Source: CAXMQZ01 sp963707075 (GTDB lineage Bacteria; Acidobacteriota; Thermoanaerobaculia; Multivoradales; JAHEKO01). Taken from it: a stretch of DNA of 64,000 nucleotides. The translations under genes were made by a program, and so were the position numbers. Of the stretch, positions 8,636 to 17,562 are shown piece by piece. Within the stretch, counting starts at the first letter, position 1. Each line of letters begins with the position of its first letter. A model generated the notes under the pieces. It did not search any database. It saw nothing but the letters and a program-made list of their open reading frames with translations, and had not been told where the DNA came from. Location: assembly GCA_963707075.1 (NCBI GenBank), contig CAVPOX010000015.1:186001-250000 (forward strand). The letters are read 5' to 3'.

Positions 8636-9424
8636 ATGATAGGTATCGATTTACAGGGCAAGAAGTTCCTGGTCATGGGAGTGGCCAATCGTCGGAGTCT
8701 CGGGTGGGCCATCGCGGAGCAATTGGCGGAGGCCGGGGCCCAGCTGGCTTTCAGTTACCAGGCCGAACGCCTGCAGGCCGAGCTGGAGAAGCTTACCGCT
8801 CAGCTCGCGGGGCGACTGCTCTTTCAGTGTGACGTCAGCCAGGAAGCCGAGCTCGGCGCGATGTTCGGCCAGATCGCCGAGAAGTGGGGAAGCCTCGACG
8901 GCATCGTCCACGCCATCGCCTTTGCGCCACGCGAGTCGATGGAAGGTCGGTACATCGAGACCACTCGCGACGACTGGGTGACGGCTCTCGAGGTTTCAGC
9001 CTACTCCCTGGTCTCTGTCGCTCGTCATGCCGAGCCACTCCTGGCGGAAGGGGCTGGAATCGTGACCTTGTCGTACTACGCGGCGGAGAAGGTCGTGCCC
9101 AAGTACAACGTCATGGCCATTGCCAAGAGTGCCCTGGAAGCCAGCGTCCGGTATCTGGCCTATGAGCTCGGGCCGCAGAACGTCAGAGTCAATGCCGTGT
9201 CGGCTGGTCCAGTGCGAACTGTAGCGGCCAGGAGTATTCCCGGTTTCGTGGACATGTACAGGCGGTTCGCCGAGGTCGCACCGCTCGGGCGGAACGTGAC
9301 CCACGAAGAGGTGGGGCAGTTGGGAGCGTTTCTCTTGTCGCCGCTGGCAAGCGGCATTACCGGAGAGGTGGTCTACGTCGACGCCGGTTTTCACGTCATG
9401 GGCATGGAACTGCCGAGCAGTTAG
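8636..9424 (+). CDS. fabI: Enoyl-[acyl-carrier-protein] reductase (NADH), FabI
   Basis: A 262-residue short-chain reductase. The N-terminus FLVMGVANRRSLGWAIAEQLAEAGA is the FabI nucleotide-binding signature (GVANxxSxxWxIA) rather than a generic SDR GxxxGxG. The catalytic pair is Tyr157-x6-Lys164, and the GITGEVVYVDAGFHVMGM ending is diagnostic. It performs the last reduction of each fatty-acid elongation cycle in the cytosol. The terminal stop codons of fabI and the following convergent gene overlap by four bases. Confidence 0.95.
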   Translation: MIGIDLQGKKFLVMGVANRRSLGWAIAEQLAEAGAQLAFSYQAERLQAELEKLTAQLAGRLLFQCDVSQEAELGAMFGQIAEKWGSLDGIVHAIAFAPRESMEGRYIETTRDDWVTALEVSAYSLVSVARHAEPLLAEGAGIVTLSYYAAEKVVPKYNVMAIAKSALEASVRYLAYELGPQNVRVNAVSAGPVRTVAARSIPGFVDMYRRFAEVAPLGRNVTHEEVGQLGAFLLSPLASGITGEVVYVDAGFHVMGMELPSS

Positions 9425-10524
9425 TCCTGGCGCCTCAGATTCTCGTAGTGCTCGATGCGTTTGATCAGCAGATCCTTCTCCATGGCCAAGCCGGCCTGGA
9501 GGATCAGTAGCTCCAGCTCTTCAAGCCACCCCTCGCGCAGATCACCCATAAGGTGGTCGCCGTAGAGGACCAGGAGCACTCTGTCGTTGACCACGAGCGG
9601 CACCGCGACCGAGTCGCCTTCAGCCGGTCCACCGATCGCATCGAGCAGTTTGGTGTTCCACTCGGTCTCCTCCAACGGCTCGACCAGAGCCTCCTTGCGA
9701 CCAGCACTTTCCCTTAGCAACGTTGGTGCATCCTCCGGGATCAGCAACTGGCGCAGCTTGGCTTCCGTCTGCCCCTCATCGGTCGGAATCCCGAACTGGC
9801 CCATGACCCCGAACCCGTCCTGGCGGACGACGAACAGTACACCACGGCTGAAGAGCTCGTTCGCGTAGCTGAGGATTTTCTGGGTAATCTCGCCGGTGAA
9901 CTGCGGTGAGCGAATCTCCCCCATGAGAGCCTTGAGGGTGGAGAGGCTGTCGGCCCTGCGAGCGATCGACGCTACGTCGGAGACATCCGCCGTCGCGCTT
10001 TGCTCTTCGGCCATCTGCAACTCGTCGATCCTGGTCTGCAGATCGGAGAGCAGCTCGTCGGTGCTCAGACCTTCGCGCATGAGGAACTCGCGGGCGTCGA
10101 CTTCGACCTCACCGAAATCCTCGAGTTGGAGCTTGTCCAACTTGAAGTAGCCGCTCTGCCAGGCCAGAAACTCGGCGACCACCCGCTCGGTTTGCTGCTG
10201 GACAACCTCGGCGAGTGTCTCCTCGTCGATGGCCTTCATCTCGATCAGGATGCTCCCCAGACGCTGCTCTTTTTTCGCGGCATGCTGACGATCCAAGGCG
10301 TGGGAGAGTTGCTCCTCGCTGACCAGACCCTCCAGGAGCAGCAGGTTGCCGAGCGTCTGGCGTGCCGCGCTCGAGGCGGCATAGACGATCTTGCCGTTGC
10401 GGAAGACCATGATGCCTTCCCGATCGCGGCCGGTCAGGCGCAACTTGCCCGTGACCTGGGACGCCGCCATGACCTGCAAAATCTCTTGTAGAGGAGTGTC
10501 TTCGAGCTTCCCGAAAAGGCTCAT
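9421..10524 (-). CDS. DUF4388 (PATAN-like) protein with a C-terminal GAF-like domain
   Basis: A 367-residue cytosolic protein. The first ~110 residues (MSLFGKLEDTPLQEILQVMAASQVTG..., GxMVFRNGKIVYA, and two LGxxLLxxGxxSEEQL blocks) match DUF4388, a domain common in Acidobacteriota, Myxococcota and Deinococcus signalling proteins. The C-terminal ~170 residues (FSRGVLFVVRQDGFGVMGQFG..., SVAVPLVVNDRVLLVLYGDH) look like a GAF sensor fold. I start at the ATG at 10524 because DUF4388 proteins usually begin MSLFG; the frame is open to 10593. Role probably regulatory; partner and ligand unknown. Confidence 0.8.
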   Translation of the reverse strand: MSLFGKLEDTPLQEILQVMAASQVTGKLRLTGRDREGIMVFRNGKIVYAASSAARQTLGNLLLLEGLVSEEQLSHALDRQHAAKKEQRLGSILIEMKAIDEETLAEVVQQQTERVVAEFLAWQSGYFKLDKLQLEDFGEVEVDAREFLMREGLSTDELLSDLQTRIDELQMAEEQSATADVSDVASIARRADSLSTLKALMGEIRSPQFTGEITQKILSYANELFSRGVLFVVRQDGFGVMGQFGIPTDEGQTEAKLRQLLIPEDAPTLLRESAGRKEALVEPLEETEWNTKLLDAIGGPAEGDSVAVPLVVNDRVLLVLYGDHLMGDLREGWLEELELLILQAGLAMEKDLLIKRIEHYENLRRQD

Positions 10525-10589
10525 CGGGCGGAGCATACCACCGCGGTTGGTCGAACATTCGTTAAGGGGTTCACTCGATCCAGCCTGGA

Positions 10590-11603
10590 TCAAAGACCCT
10601 CTTCGAGCTCGGCAACCGAGTCCGGAACGGTGAATCCCTGCTCCACGAACCAGCGGACCAATTCGTCGGTGACGAGGCGATGGAATCGTGCGTCACGGAT
10701 GTTCAAGTGGCCGGCATCGACCCAGCGCAGCGCCTTCGGCTCGCGGGCGGCGGTGAACAGGAGCCTGGCATTGTGCTCGGGGATACCGAGATCCTCGTTG
10801 CCGTTGACCATGAGCAACGGGCGGGGTGAGATACGGCCGATGTGATGGAGCGGTTCCACCGGGCAAGTCAGGATCTTGCCGAGCCAGGCTGCCGGTCGGG
10901 TCAAAGGTCCCAGGTCGTCTCTGATGTTGGCCTCCAGTAGCGACTGCACGTCCCCACCTCCGAAAAGTAGAACGACAGCGGCGAGCCTGTTGTCAGTGGC
11001 CCCGACGGCAGGGGCAAACAGGGCGCCGAGGCTTCCGGCGACGAGAGCGATCCGGTCAGGATCGACTTCCTGCCGGGAAAGAAGGTAGTCGACCGCCAAC
11101 ATGGATGCCGGAACGGTTCGGATGACGGCTCTACGGATCTCGGGAAGGGTCGTCAGGAACTCGACGACACTCAGTCCGGACCTCTTGCCCTCGTAGGGGT
11201 AGTCGAGCGCCAGCAACACCACCCCTCTGGTCGACGGCAGATAGTCGAGCGTATGACGGCCGGTCCGTACCCCGCCGAGAAGCAGCAGGGCGGGATACGG
11301 CGGCTCGCCGTCCAGGGGTGTCTTGAGGTGACCGGTGACTTTGAGCCCGGCATGATCTTCAAGAACTACTTCAACTATCTGATGGCCATCGATGACATCC
11401 AACGGCTCCTCCTCGGGCATCGTCAACCGCCCGTGAAGATCGAGAAACCGCTGCGGATCGAACGATCTGCAGAAAGACTCGCCCACGAAGTAGGCCATGA
11501 CTGGCAACATGCCCAAAGCCACCACGGCAAGCGCGATCAGGGAAACTCGCGAGCTCCGGCGCCCCGTGCTCGTCGTCCCATCAGGTTGATTCTTGGCTCC
11601 CAT
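10590..11603 (-). CDS. Membrane-anchored alpha/beta hydrolase
   Basis: A 337-residue protein with one N-terminal transmembrane helix (residues about 20-42, SLIALAVVALGMLPVMAYFVG) and an extracytoplasmic alpha/beta hydrolase domain. The nucleophile elbow reads VAGSLGAL (Ser in A-G-S-L-G, the first Gly of GxSxG replaced by Ala). The acid is probably Asp in NGNEDLGIP and the base His in DAGHLNI, so a complete triad is present. Esterase or peptidase activity cannot be distinguished. It lies just upstream of the DUF4388 gene on the same strand with a 65-base gap. Confidence 0.78.
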   Translation of the reverse strand: MGAKNQPDGTTSTGRRSSRVSLIALAVVALGMLPVMAYFVGESFCRSFDPQRFLDLHGRLTMPEEEPLDVIDGHQIVEVVLEDHAGLKVTGHLKTPLDGEPPYPALLLLGGVRTGRHTLDYLPSTRGVVLLALDYPYEGKRSGLSVVEFLTTLPEIRRAVIRTVPASMLAVDYLLSRQEVDPDRIALVAGSLGALFAPAVGATDNRLAAVVLLFGGGDVQSLLEANIRDDLGPLTRPAAWLGKILTCPVEPLHHIGRISPRPLLMVNGNEDLGIPEHNARLLFTAAREPKALRWVDAGHLNIRDARFHRLVTDELVRWFVEQGFTVPDSVAELEEGL

Positions 11604-11710
11604 GGCGTCCAGCTCGAGGCCGACTCCATGATGCTACTCCGCTGGCACAGTCTCGGTGGAGGTTGGGCTCATGGAGGGGCCAGGATCCAGGCGAGGTGGA
11701 GCGGAGCTTC

Positions 11711-13054
11711 TTAGCTGGAGTCGTGCTCTGCTGCAGTACTCAATCGACGATAGAGAGTTCGCTCGCTGATCTCGAGACGTTCAGCGAGCTCGGCGCGGCT
11801 GCACTGGAGGGTGCGGCGTGCCCACTCGATGTAGAGATCCTCGGCGGTAGCCAGGGGGAGCACATCGCCGACAAAGCTGAGCCCGCCATTTCCTTCTTCT
11901 TCGACGTCGAGGCTCTGCAAAGCTTCGATCGGCAGGTGCTCGGGGCGGATCAGGCCGCCCTCGGCGTTCAGGCAAGCGCGCTCCACGACGCTCCGCAGCT
12001 CGCGAAGGTTACCGGGAAAGCGATAGGCCTCGAGCCGGTTGACGGTGTCCGGATGGACTCCTGCACAGCGCGGTGTGCAGGTGAGACGCCTGAGAGTGCT
12101 CTCGACCAGGAGGGACATATCGCCCGTCCGGTCGCGTAGGGGTGGGACATGAACGGGGAAACTCCCGAGAAGGAGGCGTAGATCTTCGCGGAAGCGCTTT
12201 TCTGCCACCGCTTCTCGCAGGTCGCCCGAAGTGGAACAGACCAGCCGCAGGTCGACCTTGGAGGACTCCCATGTATCGAAGTGCCTTGTCTCCAGCAGGC
12301 GAAGCAGTCTGACCTGAGCCGCGGCGTCCAGGGTGTCGACTTCCTTGAGGAATAGCGTGCCACCCCGCGCGAGCCCAAGCAGACCGAGGGTTGGGCCATC
12401 TCCGTTGAAGAGGGATTCTGGCTCTCTCCCGAGTAGCTCACGGTCGAACTGCCCTTCCTTGAGAGCCGCGCAGTCGAGCGGAACGAAGGCTCCGCCGCTC
12501 CGCGGGCTGAGATCGTGAATCGCCTTGGCAACAAGCTCCTTGTCGGTGCCAGGCTCTCCGATGATGAGGGCAGGTTTGCCTGTTGATGCTATGCGGCGCA
12601 TCTCCCGCAGCATCGACCGAAAAGCCAGCGATCGACCGTGTAGCTGCATCCCGGCTGTGGGGATGGCACTGGCAATATCGATCGGCTGCAACACCTCTAG
12701 CACGCTATCGGGCTCACCCGCTGGATCAGTCAATGCCCTCATGGTCAGAGATGTCAGGCGGTCACCCTCGGCTGACGTATGGACGTGGAGTGCCTGCACG
12801 GGGCGACGGAGTGTCAGGCACTCCTGCATCGGGCAGTTTTCAACCGTCTGATCGCAGGGTTGCCAGGAGCAATGGCAGACTTCGTAGCATGGCCTGCCGA
12901 CAATGTCCTGTTTCTCCTCGACCATTGACCTGAATGCCTGATTCGTCGCCAGCACGGACTTGTCGAGATCGATCAGGAGTGCCGCATCGGGGATGGCCTC
13001 CAGCAGTGACTCGAGTCGGGTGTAGGCGGCGATGCTCTGAAAGGGGTCGCTCAC
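11711..13054 (-). CDS. Degenerate sigma-54 activator (PAS - AAA+ - Fis HTH), regulator 1
   Basis: A 447-residue protein with the architecture of an NtrC-family activator: an N-terminal PAS domain with a Cys-rich insertion (CYEVCH...PCD...CP), a central AAA+ domain and a C-terminal Fis helix-turn-helix (RAELAERLEISERTLYRRL). The AAA+ motifs are ruined. Walker A reads GEPGTDKE instead of GESGTGKE, the GAFTGA loop that touches sigma-54 is replaced (region after ELLGREPES), and Walker B reads GGTLFLKEVD, losing the Asp. The arginine-finger region PPLRDR is kept. It could bind DNA but is unlikely to hydrolyse ATP or open a sigma-54 promoter. GTG start with AGAGGA upstream. Confidence 0.85.
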   Translation of the reverse strand: MSDPFQSIAAYTRLESLLEAIPDAALLIDLDKSVLATNQAFRSMVEEKQDIVGRPCYEVCHCSWQPCDQTVENCPMQECLTLRRPVQALHVHTSAEGDRLTSLTMRALTDPAGEPDSVLEVLQPIDIASAIPTAGMQLHGRSLAFRSMLREMRRIASTGKPALIIGEPGTDKELVAKAIHDLSPRSGGAFVPLDCAALKEGQFDRELLGREPESLFNGDGPTLGLLGLARGGTLFLKEVDTLDAAAQVRLLRLLETRHFDTWESSKVDLRLVCSTSGDLREAVAEKRFREDLRLLLGSFPVHVPPLRDRTGDMSLLVESTLRRLTCTPRCAGVHPDTVNRLEAYRFPGNLRELRSVVERACLNAEGGLIRPEHLPIEALQSLDVEEEGNGGLSFVGDVLPLATAEDLYIEWARRTLQCSRAELAERLEISERTLYRRLSTAAEHDSS

Positions 13055-13238
13055 GGTCGAGTCCTCTGACGGTGCTGTCGGCGCTGACTGGGTTGAGGTG
13101 TCATGCGTGTCGTGGCCAGGGTGTCGTCAACTTCGGTGAAAGCGGGACTGCCTTGGCACGACCCACGGAAGAAGGGCGTTTGCAGCTGCCGCTGAAGTCG
13201 CAGGGTAATGATCTCGCTCTTCATCTCAAGCTGGTTGT

Positions 13239-13254
13239 ATCAAGTTCCGTGCCA
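13239..13254 (-). promoter_or_regulatory. Candidate sigma-54 (-24/-12) element upstream of regulator 1
   Basis: On the minus strand this reads TGGCACGGAACTTGAT. The -24 half TGGCACG is perfect and spacing is right, but the -12 half is TTGA instead of TTGC, so it is weaker than the other sites here. It would place the start about 170 bases before the regulator 1 GTG. Confidence 0.4.
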
Positions 13255-13323
13255 AATACTCGAGGGTTGGGTTGGGAGCGTAACGAGTCTCGAGATCCAG
13301 ATCACAGTCGGGCCAAGTTCGAC

Positions 13324-15999
13324 TCACTGGATCCAGGCAGACCATTCGATGGTATCTCCCGATTCGAAGTCGTCGAGAAAGATCTCCCGGTCTGGAGTCG
13401 GCACCTGGAAGTCCAGCGTCACAGTGTTGTTGGTCTCATCTGCCTCGGAGACCAACCCCTCGGGATCGACTTGACCTCGGAGCTGGTGAGGACCCGATGT
13501 CGCCAGCCAAGGAGTGGCGCACCAGACTTCGTGTTCCCCATCCTGAAGAGTGTCGACGACGTCACAGAGCAGCTCGTCGTCCACGGTCAGCGCCGCGAGT
13601 CTACCGACCAGTGGATCTGACGTGGTTGCGGTGAATCGCAGGTGCGCGTAAACCTCCTGTCCGGCGGTGGGTTGCGCAACCAGGAGGCCTCCGCCAGCGG
13701 GTTGATCGCGAAAGGACACCTCGAGAGCCTCGAGGTCCGTGGTCTGATTCAGCAGCTCCATCAGCGCGCCGATGGCGCTCAGACGTCCATGCCCCGTCTC
13801 TGCGTCCCAGCCGGCGGGGCCGAGATCGACAGCCGATTCCTGGATGAGGGCACCAACGGAGTGGCCTGAAAGGTCTGGTGAAAGACTCAGCAAGAGGGCG
13901 GCGACACCGGCCACGATGGGCGTTGCGCTCGAGGTCCCGTTGAAGTTGGGGAGGTAGTCTCCGGGTTGATAGCCGGCCTCTCCGGCGATATCCGCCGAGA
14001 CCTGCAGAACGCCCGGGGCCATCACCGCGAGACCTTCGCCGTAATTGCTGCCCCACCAGAACTCCCCATCACAGCTGGTGTAGGACTTGCGTTGATCGCA
14101 GGGGCTGAGGGCCCCGACGGCGAGCGCGCCTGGCAGGCTCGCCGGATAGCTCACTCCTTCCCGATTGCTATTCCCGGCGGCAAAGACGACCACGGCACCG
14201 CGGCCCTCTCGGCCTTCGCTGACGGCGGCCTCGATCGCGCCAGTGATCGCGTCAGAGGGCAGTCCGCCACCCCAGCTGTTGCTGAGGATGTCCGCCCCCT
14301 GGGTGGCTGCCCAATGGATGCCGTCGGCGGCCCAGCTGTCTCGGGTGTAGCCGCCGACAAAAATGCGTACAGGCATCAGCCGGGCTTCCTTCGCCATTCC
14401 GGCGACGCCGATTCCGTTGTCCGTCAGCGCCGCGGCAACCGCCGCACAGGCCGTACCGTGCGCCTCGTTGCCTGTGGGGGCGCCCTGGCTGCCAGCGCCT
14501 GTGGCATCGTAGCCGGGCACCAACTTGGCTGCCAGGTCGGGGTGTGACAGGTCCACGCCTTCGTCGATCACCGCTATCGTCACCGCGTCCGAACCCGGCG
14601 TGATGCCCCAGGCGGCGATGGCGCCGACGTCGACACCTTCGATGCCCCAGAGCTGCTCGTTGTTGGCCAGGCTCCACTGCAGGTGATCGAGCTCATCGGC
14701 GGTGAGGTCCTCGTACCCACCCGTGATGGTCTCGATCTTCACATCATCGACATAGACGCCTTCAAAGGTGATCGACACGTCGCTCTGCAGCACCAGGGCC
14801 AGCCAGATCTGAGGCTCACCCAACAAGCTCCCGAGAGTCGGCACCTGAGCGAGGTCGAGAGCGATGTTGCGCCAGCCTTCCCAATCTCCTGAGAACTGTA
14901 ATCCGTACCATTGACTACCGTCGAGCGACACGGCGACCTTGAAATAGTCGTAGTAGCTCTCGGTTTGAATCCAGGCCTGGAGATCGACGCGCGCTGCCAC
15001 GGCGTCGACCAGACTGAAGGGCCCGAAGACCATCCAGGCGTCGACATTGTTCGGATAGGGTCCGGGTGAAGCGATGACGCTGCCAACAGAATAGCCGCTG
15101 TAGGTCCCGGAGTACGGCCGGTCGCCGACAGCGGCCCAGCTTGGCTCGCCCAGGATTTGCCAGGCATCGGGGAAGGCACCTTCGAAGTCCTCGGTGCGCA
15201 GGTTCGTGCGGTCGACGCTGGAAAGGTCGATCGGGTCCCTTGGCAGTAGGAGGCCGGACGGCGAGCTGAAGGTCGTCACGTCTGTCACCTGGAACCGCCG
15301 CGTCCCCTTGTCGATGGTTGGGGTCGACGCGATTGAACCCGTTGGCAGCTGGATCCCTCGATGTCCCTCAGTCAGGGCCGAAAGCCGAGGCCTGTCGAGG
15401 ATGCGCAGGAAGTCGGGGTGGGCCCAGCGGACTTCCGGGCGTTCATGAAGCCGATTCGCGCTATCCAGAGCCGCACCATCGCGCTTGTGGACGCGGTAGG
15501 TCGAGGAGGCCCGGGAAACCGCCTGTTCAATTTCCAGGTCGAGCTCCTCACAGAGACGGGTGACGGCTTCCTCGGTAACGTCGGGGTCGAACCGAAGGAG
15601 AATCTGATCCGTGGCGATCATCAAAGCCTCGGGGCTGCGGTACACCGGCGCCACCCACTCCGTTTCGGGGATGCGGTCGAGATCCCGGAGGAGGTGCTGC
15701 TGGTCGACCCTCGACAGGGAGGCGGTGAGCGGGTAGAGCATCAGTCTTTCGAGAGGAAGCTCGCGCCGTCCGACCTCAGATTGAACCGGGTAGCCCTGGA
15801 GCAGGGCGGCGTCGGCCCCATGCCGCCAGCGGATGGCGACGTAGTCGGCGTATTCGAGTGGGATCTTCTCCCCGCGGTAGTAGTAGAACGAATTCTCGGG
15901 TAGCTCTGTTGCCTGCAAAGGGGCCTGCGTGTCGTGGAGGAACCCAGTGATTACCAGTCCCAGGCAGAGCGCCGAACAACCCGGATTCCGTCGGATCAA
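13324..15999 (-). CDS. Secreted subtilisin-like serine peptidase (S8) with inserted beta domain and CARDB-like tail
   Basis: An 891-residue exported protease. Order: signal peptide (1-30), a long prodomain (about 31-215), a ~170-residue inserted beta domain (LRTEDFEGAFPDAWQI to VYVDDVKIETI, resembling MAM/concanavalin-like adhesion modules), then the S8 domain with Asp in IAVIDEGVDLSHPDL, His in NEAHGTACAAV, oxyanion Asn in FAAGNSN and Ser in NGTSSATPIVAG. A CARDB-like domain follows (LEVSFRDQPAGG to DETNNTVTLDF), and the protein ends FLDDFESGDTIEWSAWIQ. The TTG start at 15999 overlaps the upstream regulator's stop (TTGA) with AGGA 8 bases before, so it is translationally coupled to regulator 2. 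All catalytic residues are present. Confidence 0.92.
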   Translation of the reverse strand: MIRRNPGCSALCLGLVITGFLHDTQAPLQATELPENSFYYYRGEKIPLEYADYVAIRWRHGADAALLQGYPVQSEVGRRELPLERLMLYPLTASLSRVDQQHLLRDLDRIPETEWVAPVYRSPEALMIATDQILLRFDPDVTEEAVTRLCEELDLEIEQAVSRASSTYRVHKRDGAALDSANRLHERPEVRWAHPDFLRILDRPRLSALTEGHRGIQLPTGSIASTPTIDKGTRRFQVTDVTTFSSPSGLLLPRDPIDLSSVDRTNLRTEDFEGAFPDAWQILGEPSWAAVGDRPYSGTYSGYSVGSVIASPGPYPNNVDAWMVFGPFSLVDAVAARVDLQAWIQTESYYDYFKVAVSLDGSQWYGLQFSGDWEGWRNIALDLAQVPTLGSLLGEPQIWLALVLQSDVSITFEGVYVDDVKIETITGGYEDLTADELDHLQWSLANNEQLWGIEGVDVGAIAAWGITPGSDAVTIAVIDEGVDLSHPDLAAKLVPGYDATGAGSQGAPTGNEAHGTACAAVAAALTDNGIGVAGMAKEARLMPVRIFVGGYTRDSWAADGIHWAATQGADILSNSWGGGLPSDAITGAIEAAVSEGREGRGAVVVFAAGNSNREGVSYPASLPGALAVGALSPCDQRKSYTSCDGEFWWGSNYGEGLAVMAPGVLQVSADIAGEAGYQPGDYLPNFNGTSSATPIVAGVAALLLSLSPDLSGHSVGALIQESAVDLGPAGWDAETGHGRLSAIGALMELLNQTTDLEALEVSFRDQPAGGGLLVAQPTAGQEVYAHLRFTATTSDPLVGRLAALTVDDELLCDVVDTLQDGEHEVWCATPWLATSGPHQLRGQVDPEGLVSEADETNNTVTLDFQVPTPDREIFLDDFESGDTIEWSAWIQ

Positions 16000-17351
16000 G
16001 GTGCTTTCCTATCCGCGGTCCTGGCGAACTCAGCTAGCCGGCGGTAGAGAGTGCGCTCGCTCAATCCCAGACGTACTGCCAGCTCTCGCTGGCTGCACTG
16101 GGACTGATCCCGGGCCCAGGCGATGTAGCGGGCTTCCACCTCCGAGAGCGGTTCGACAGGTCGGTTGAATTCGAGAGACGCAGGCTCGGTTCGCCCGCGC
16201 TGCAGGCTCTCGGGCAGCACGAGATGCTCAGGAAGTATGGGATCTCCCTCCGCTCTGCTGCAGGCAATCTCGAGGATATGCCTCAACTCACGCAAGTTGC
16301 CCGGAAAATCGTGGGTCCGCAAGAGGTCGAGCGCTGCCGATGAGACCTGGGGACGTGGCTGGTCACAGCCCAGCCGAGGCAGGAGGCTCTCCACGAGGAG
16401 GCCCAGGTCGTCGAGCCGATCTCGCAGAGGGGGGACCTGGACCGACAGGCAGCTGAGTAGCCGTCGCAGATCCTCACGAAACTGACCCGCGGCGACCAGT
16501 GCCTCGAGATCTCGACTGGTAGAGCAGAGCAAGCGGAAATCGGTCGGCAAGGAGTGCGTGGCCCCCTCCGGCAGGTAGCGGCCAGAGTCGAGGAGGCGTC
16601 GTAGTCTGGTCTGCAAGTCTGGTGTCAGCGTTTCGACTTCGTGCAGAAACAGCGTCCCACCGCTGGCGGCGCCCACCAGACCTGGCCGCGCCGTGGCAGC
16701 CCCTGGAAATGCCCCGACCTCGTGGCCGAACAGTTCGCGTTCGAACTGCCAGCTCTTGACCGCCTGGCAGTCCAACGGCACGAAAGCACCTTGCGCCCTG
16801 GAGCCCATTTCGTGGATGGTCTTGGCCACGAGCTCGCGCTGCGTTCCCGGCTCCCCGACGATGAGCGCGGGTCGGTCCGATCGCGCGACGCGCTCGAGCC
16901 GCTGCAGCAGGGTGTTGAACTGTGGAGTGCGGCCCACCAGGCGGTGAGGGTCGGGTCGGGCGCTGACACTGTGTATCGGGTGCAGGATCTCGAGAACGCT
17001 ATCGGGCTCGCTCTGGCTGTCGAAAAGGGGTTGCATGACGATCCCGGTGTGAATCTCGCCTCCCCGGCAGGCATGGACGTGCAGCGCGCGGACGCGCTCC
17101 CGGGTCTCCAGGCACTGCTGGAGCGGGCAGCGATCGACCGGGCCATCACAGGGGCTATCGCGATGGTGGCAGAGCTCGTAACAGTGCTGACGACGGCTCT
17201 TGCCGGGCTCAGTAAAGCGATCGCGAAACGACTGGTTCGTGGCCAGGACCACACGAGCCGGATCGAGGAGCAGGGCAGGGTCGGGGATCGCGTCGAGTAG
17301 CGCTGCCATCCACGGCCGATCGGCAGAAACCGGTGACAGCCGACCGCTCAT
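15996..17351 (-). CDS. Degenerate sigma-54 activator (PAS - AAA+ - Fis HTH), regulator 2
   Basis: A 451-residue paralogue of regulator 1 with the same order: PAS with CYELCH...PCD...CP, AAA+, Fis HTH (RELAVRLGLSERTLYRRL). Walker A is GEPGTQRE, losing the P-loop Lys. The loop corresponding to GAFTGA is GAFPGA, with Thr replaced by Pro at the residue critical for sigma-54 contact. Walker B is GGTLFLHEVE, without the Asp. ATP hydrolysis is therefore unlikely. The ATG at 17351 is preceded by GGAG with 6-base spacing; the frame is open to a GTG at 17486. Its stop overlaps the start of the subtilase gene, so the two form an operon. Probably a regulator of that protease and its neighbours. Confidence 0.85.
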   Translation of the reverse strand: MSGRLSPVSADRPWMAALLDAIPDPALLLDPARVVLATNQSFRDRFTEPGKSRRQHCYELCHHRDSPCDGPVDRCPLQQCLETRERVRALHVHACRGGEIHTGIVMQPLFDSQSEPDSVLEILHPIHSVSARPDPHRLVGRTPQFNTLLQRLERVARSDRPALIVGEPGTQRELVAKTIHEMGSRAQGAFVPLDCQAVKSWQFERELFGHEVGAFPGAATARPGLVGAASGGTLFLHEVETLTPDLQTRLRRLLDSGRYLPEGATHSLPTDFRLLCSTSRDLEALVAAGQFREDLRRLLSCLSVQVPPLRDRLDDLGLLVESLLPRLGCDQPRPQVSSAALDLLRTHDFPGNLRELRHILEIACSRAEGDPILPEHLVLPESLQRGRTEPASLEFNRPVEPLSEVEARYIAWARDQSQCSQRELAVRLGLSERTLYRRLAEFARTADRKAP

Positions 17352-17395
17352 GGATGGCTCCGGGGTGTCAAGGATGTCAGTGGCGAATTTCTGTC

Positions 17396-17412
17396 CCTGC
17401 CAGGCATGGCGG
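17396..17412. promoter_or_regulatory. Candidate upstream activator palindrome
   Basis: CTGCCA-GGCA-TGGCGG matches the CTGCCA-N4-TGGCAG palindromes found at 19674-19732 with one mismatch. It lies about 160 bases before the plus-strand sigma-54 promoter at 17563, a usual activator distance, and also overlaps the leader of regulator 2. Confidence 0.4.
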
Positions 17413-17539
17413 TCGGGAGAGGCGCCTGCTGCAAGCGGTAAACGGCCATCGGCCGAGGACGCCAGATGCGGGAGGCCTGATTCCACTGGAAATGCAATAG
17501 TGGCGCGGTCATTCTGAAAACACTCCAGGTATAGAAGGA

Positions 17540-17555
17540 ATCAAATCTTGTGCCA
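17540..17555 (-). promoter_or_regulatory. Candidate sigma-54 element facing regulator 2
   Basis: The minus strand reads TGGCACAAGATTTGAT: good -24 half, -12 half TTGA instead of TTGC. Its -24 half is one arm of the inverted repeat TGCCAA-CCGGC-TTGGCA (17551-17567); the other arm is the -24 half of the opposite promoter. Confidence 0.4.
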
Positions 17556-17562
17556 ACCGGCT

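Noticed and set aside
13148..13157. TGCCTTGGCA near a plus-strand TGGCACG
   Set aside because: No TTGC at the right distance, so no promoter; too short for a binding site claim.
17481..17491. Palindrome TTCCACTGGAA
   Set aside because: Short and inside the possible N-terminal extension of regulator 2; not repeated at other promoters.
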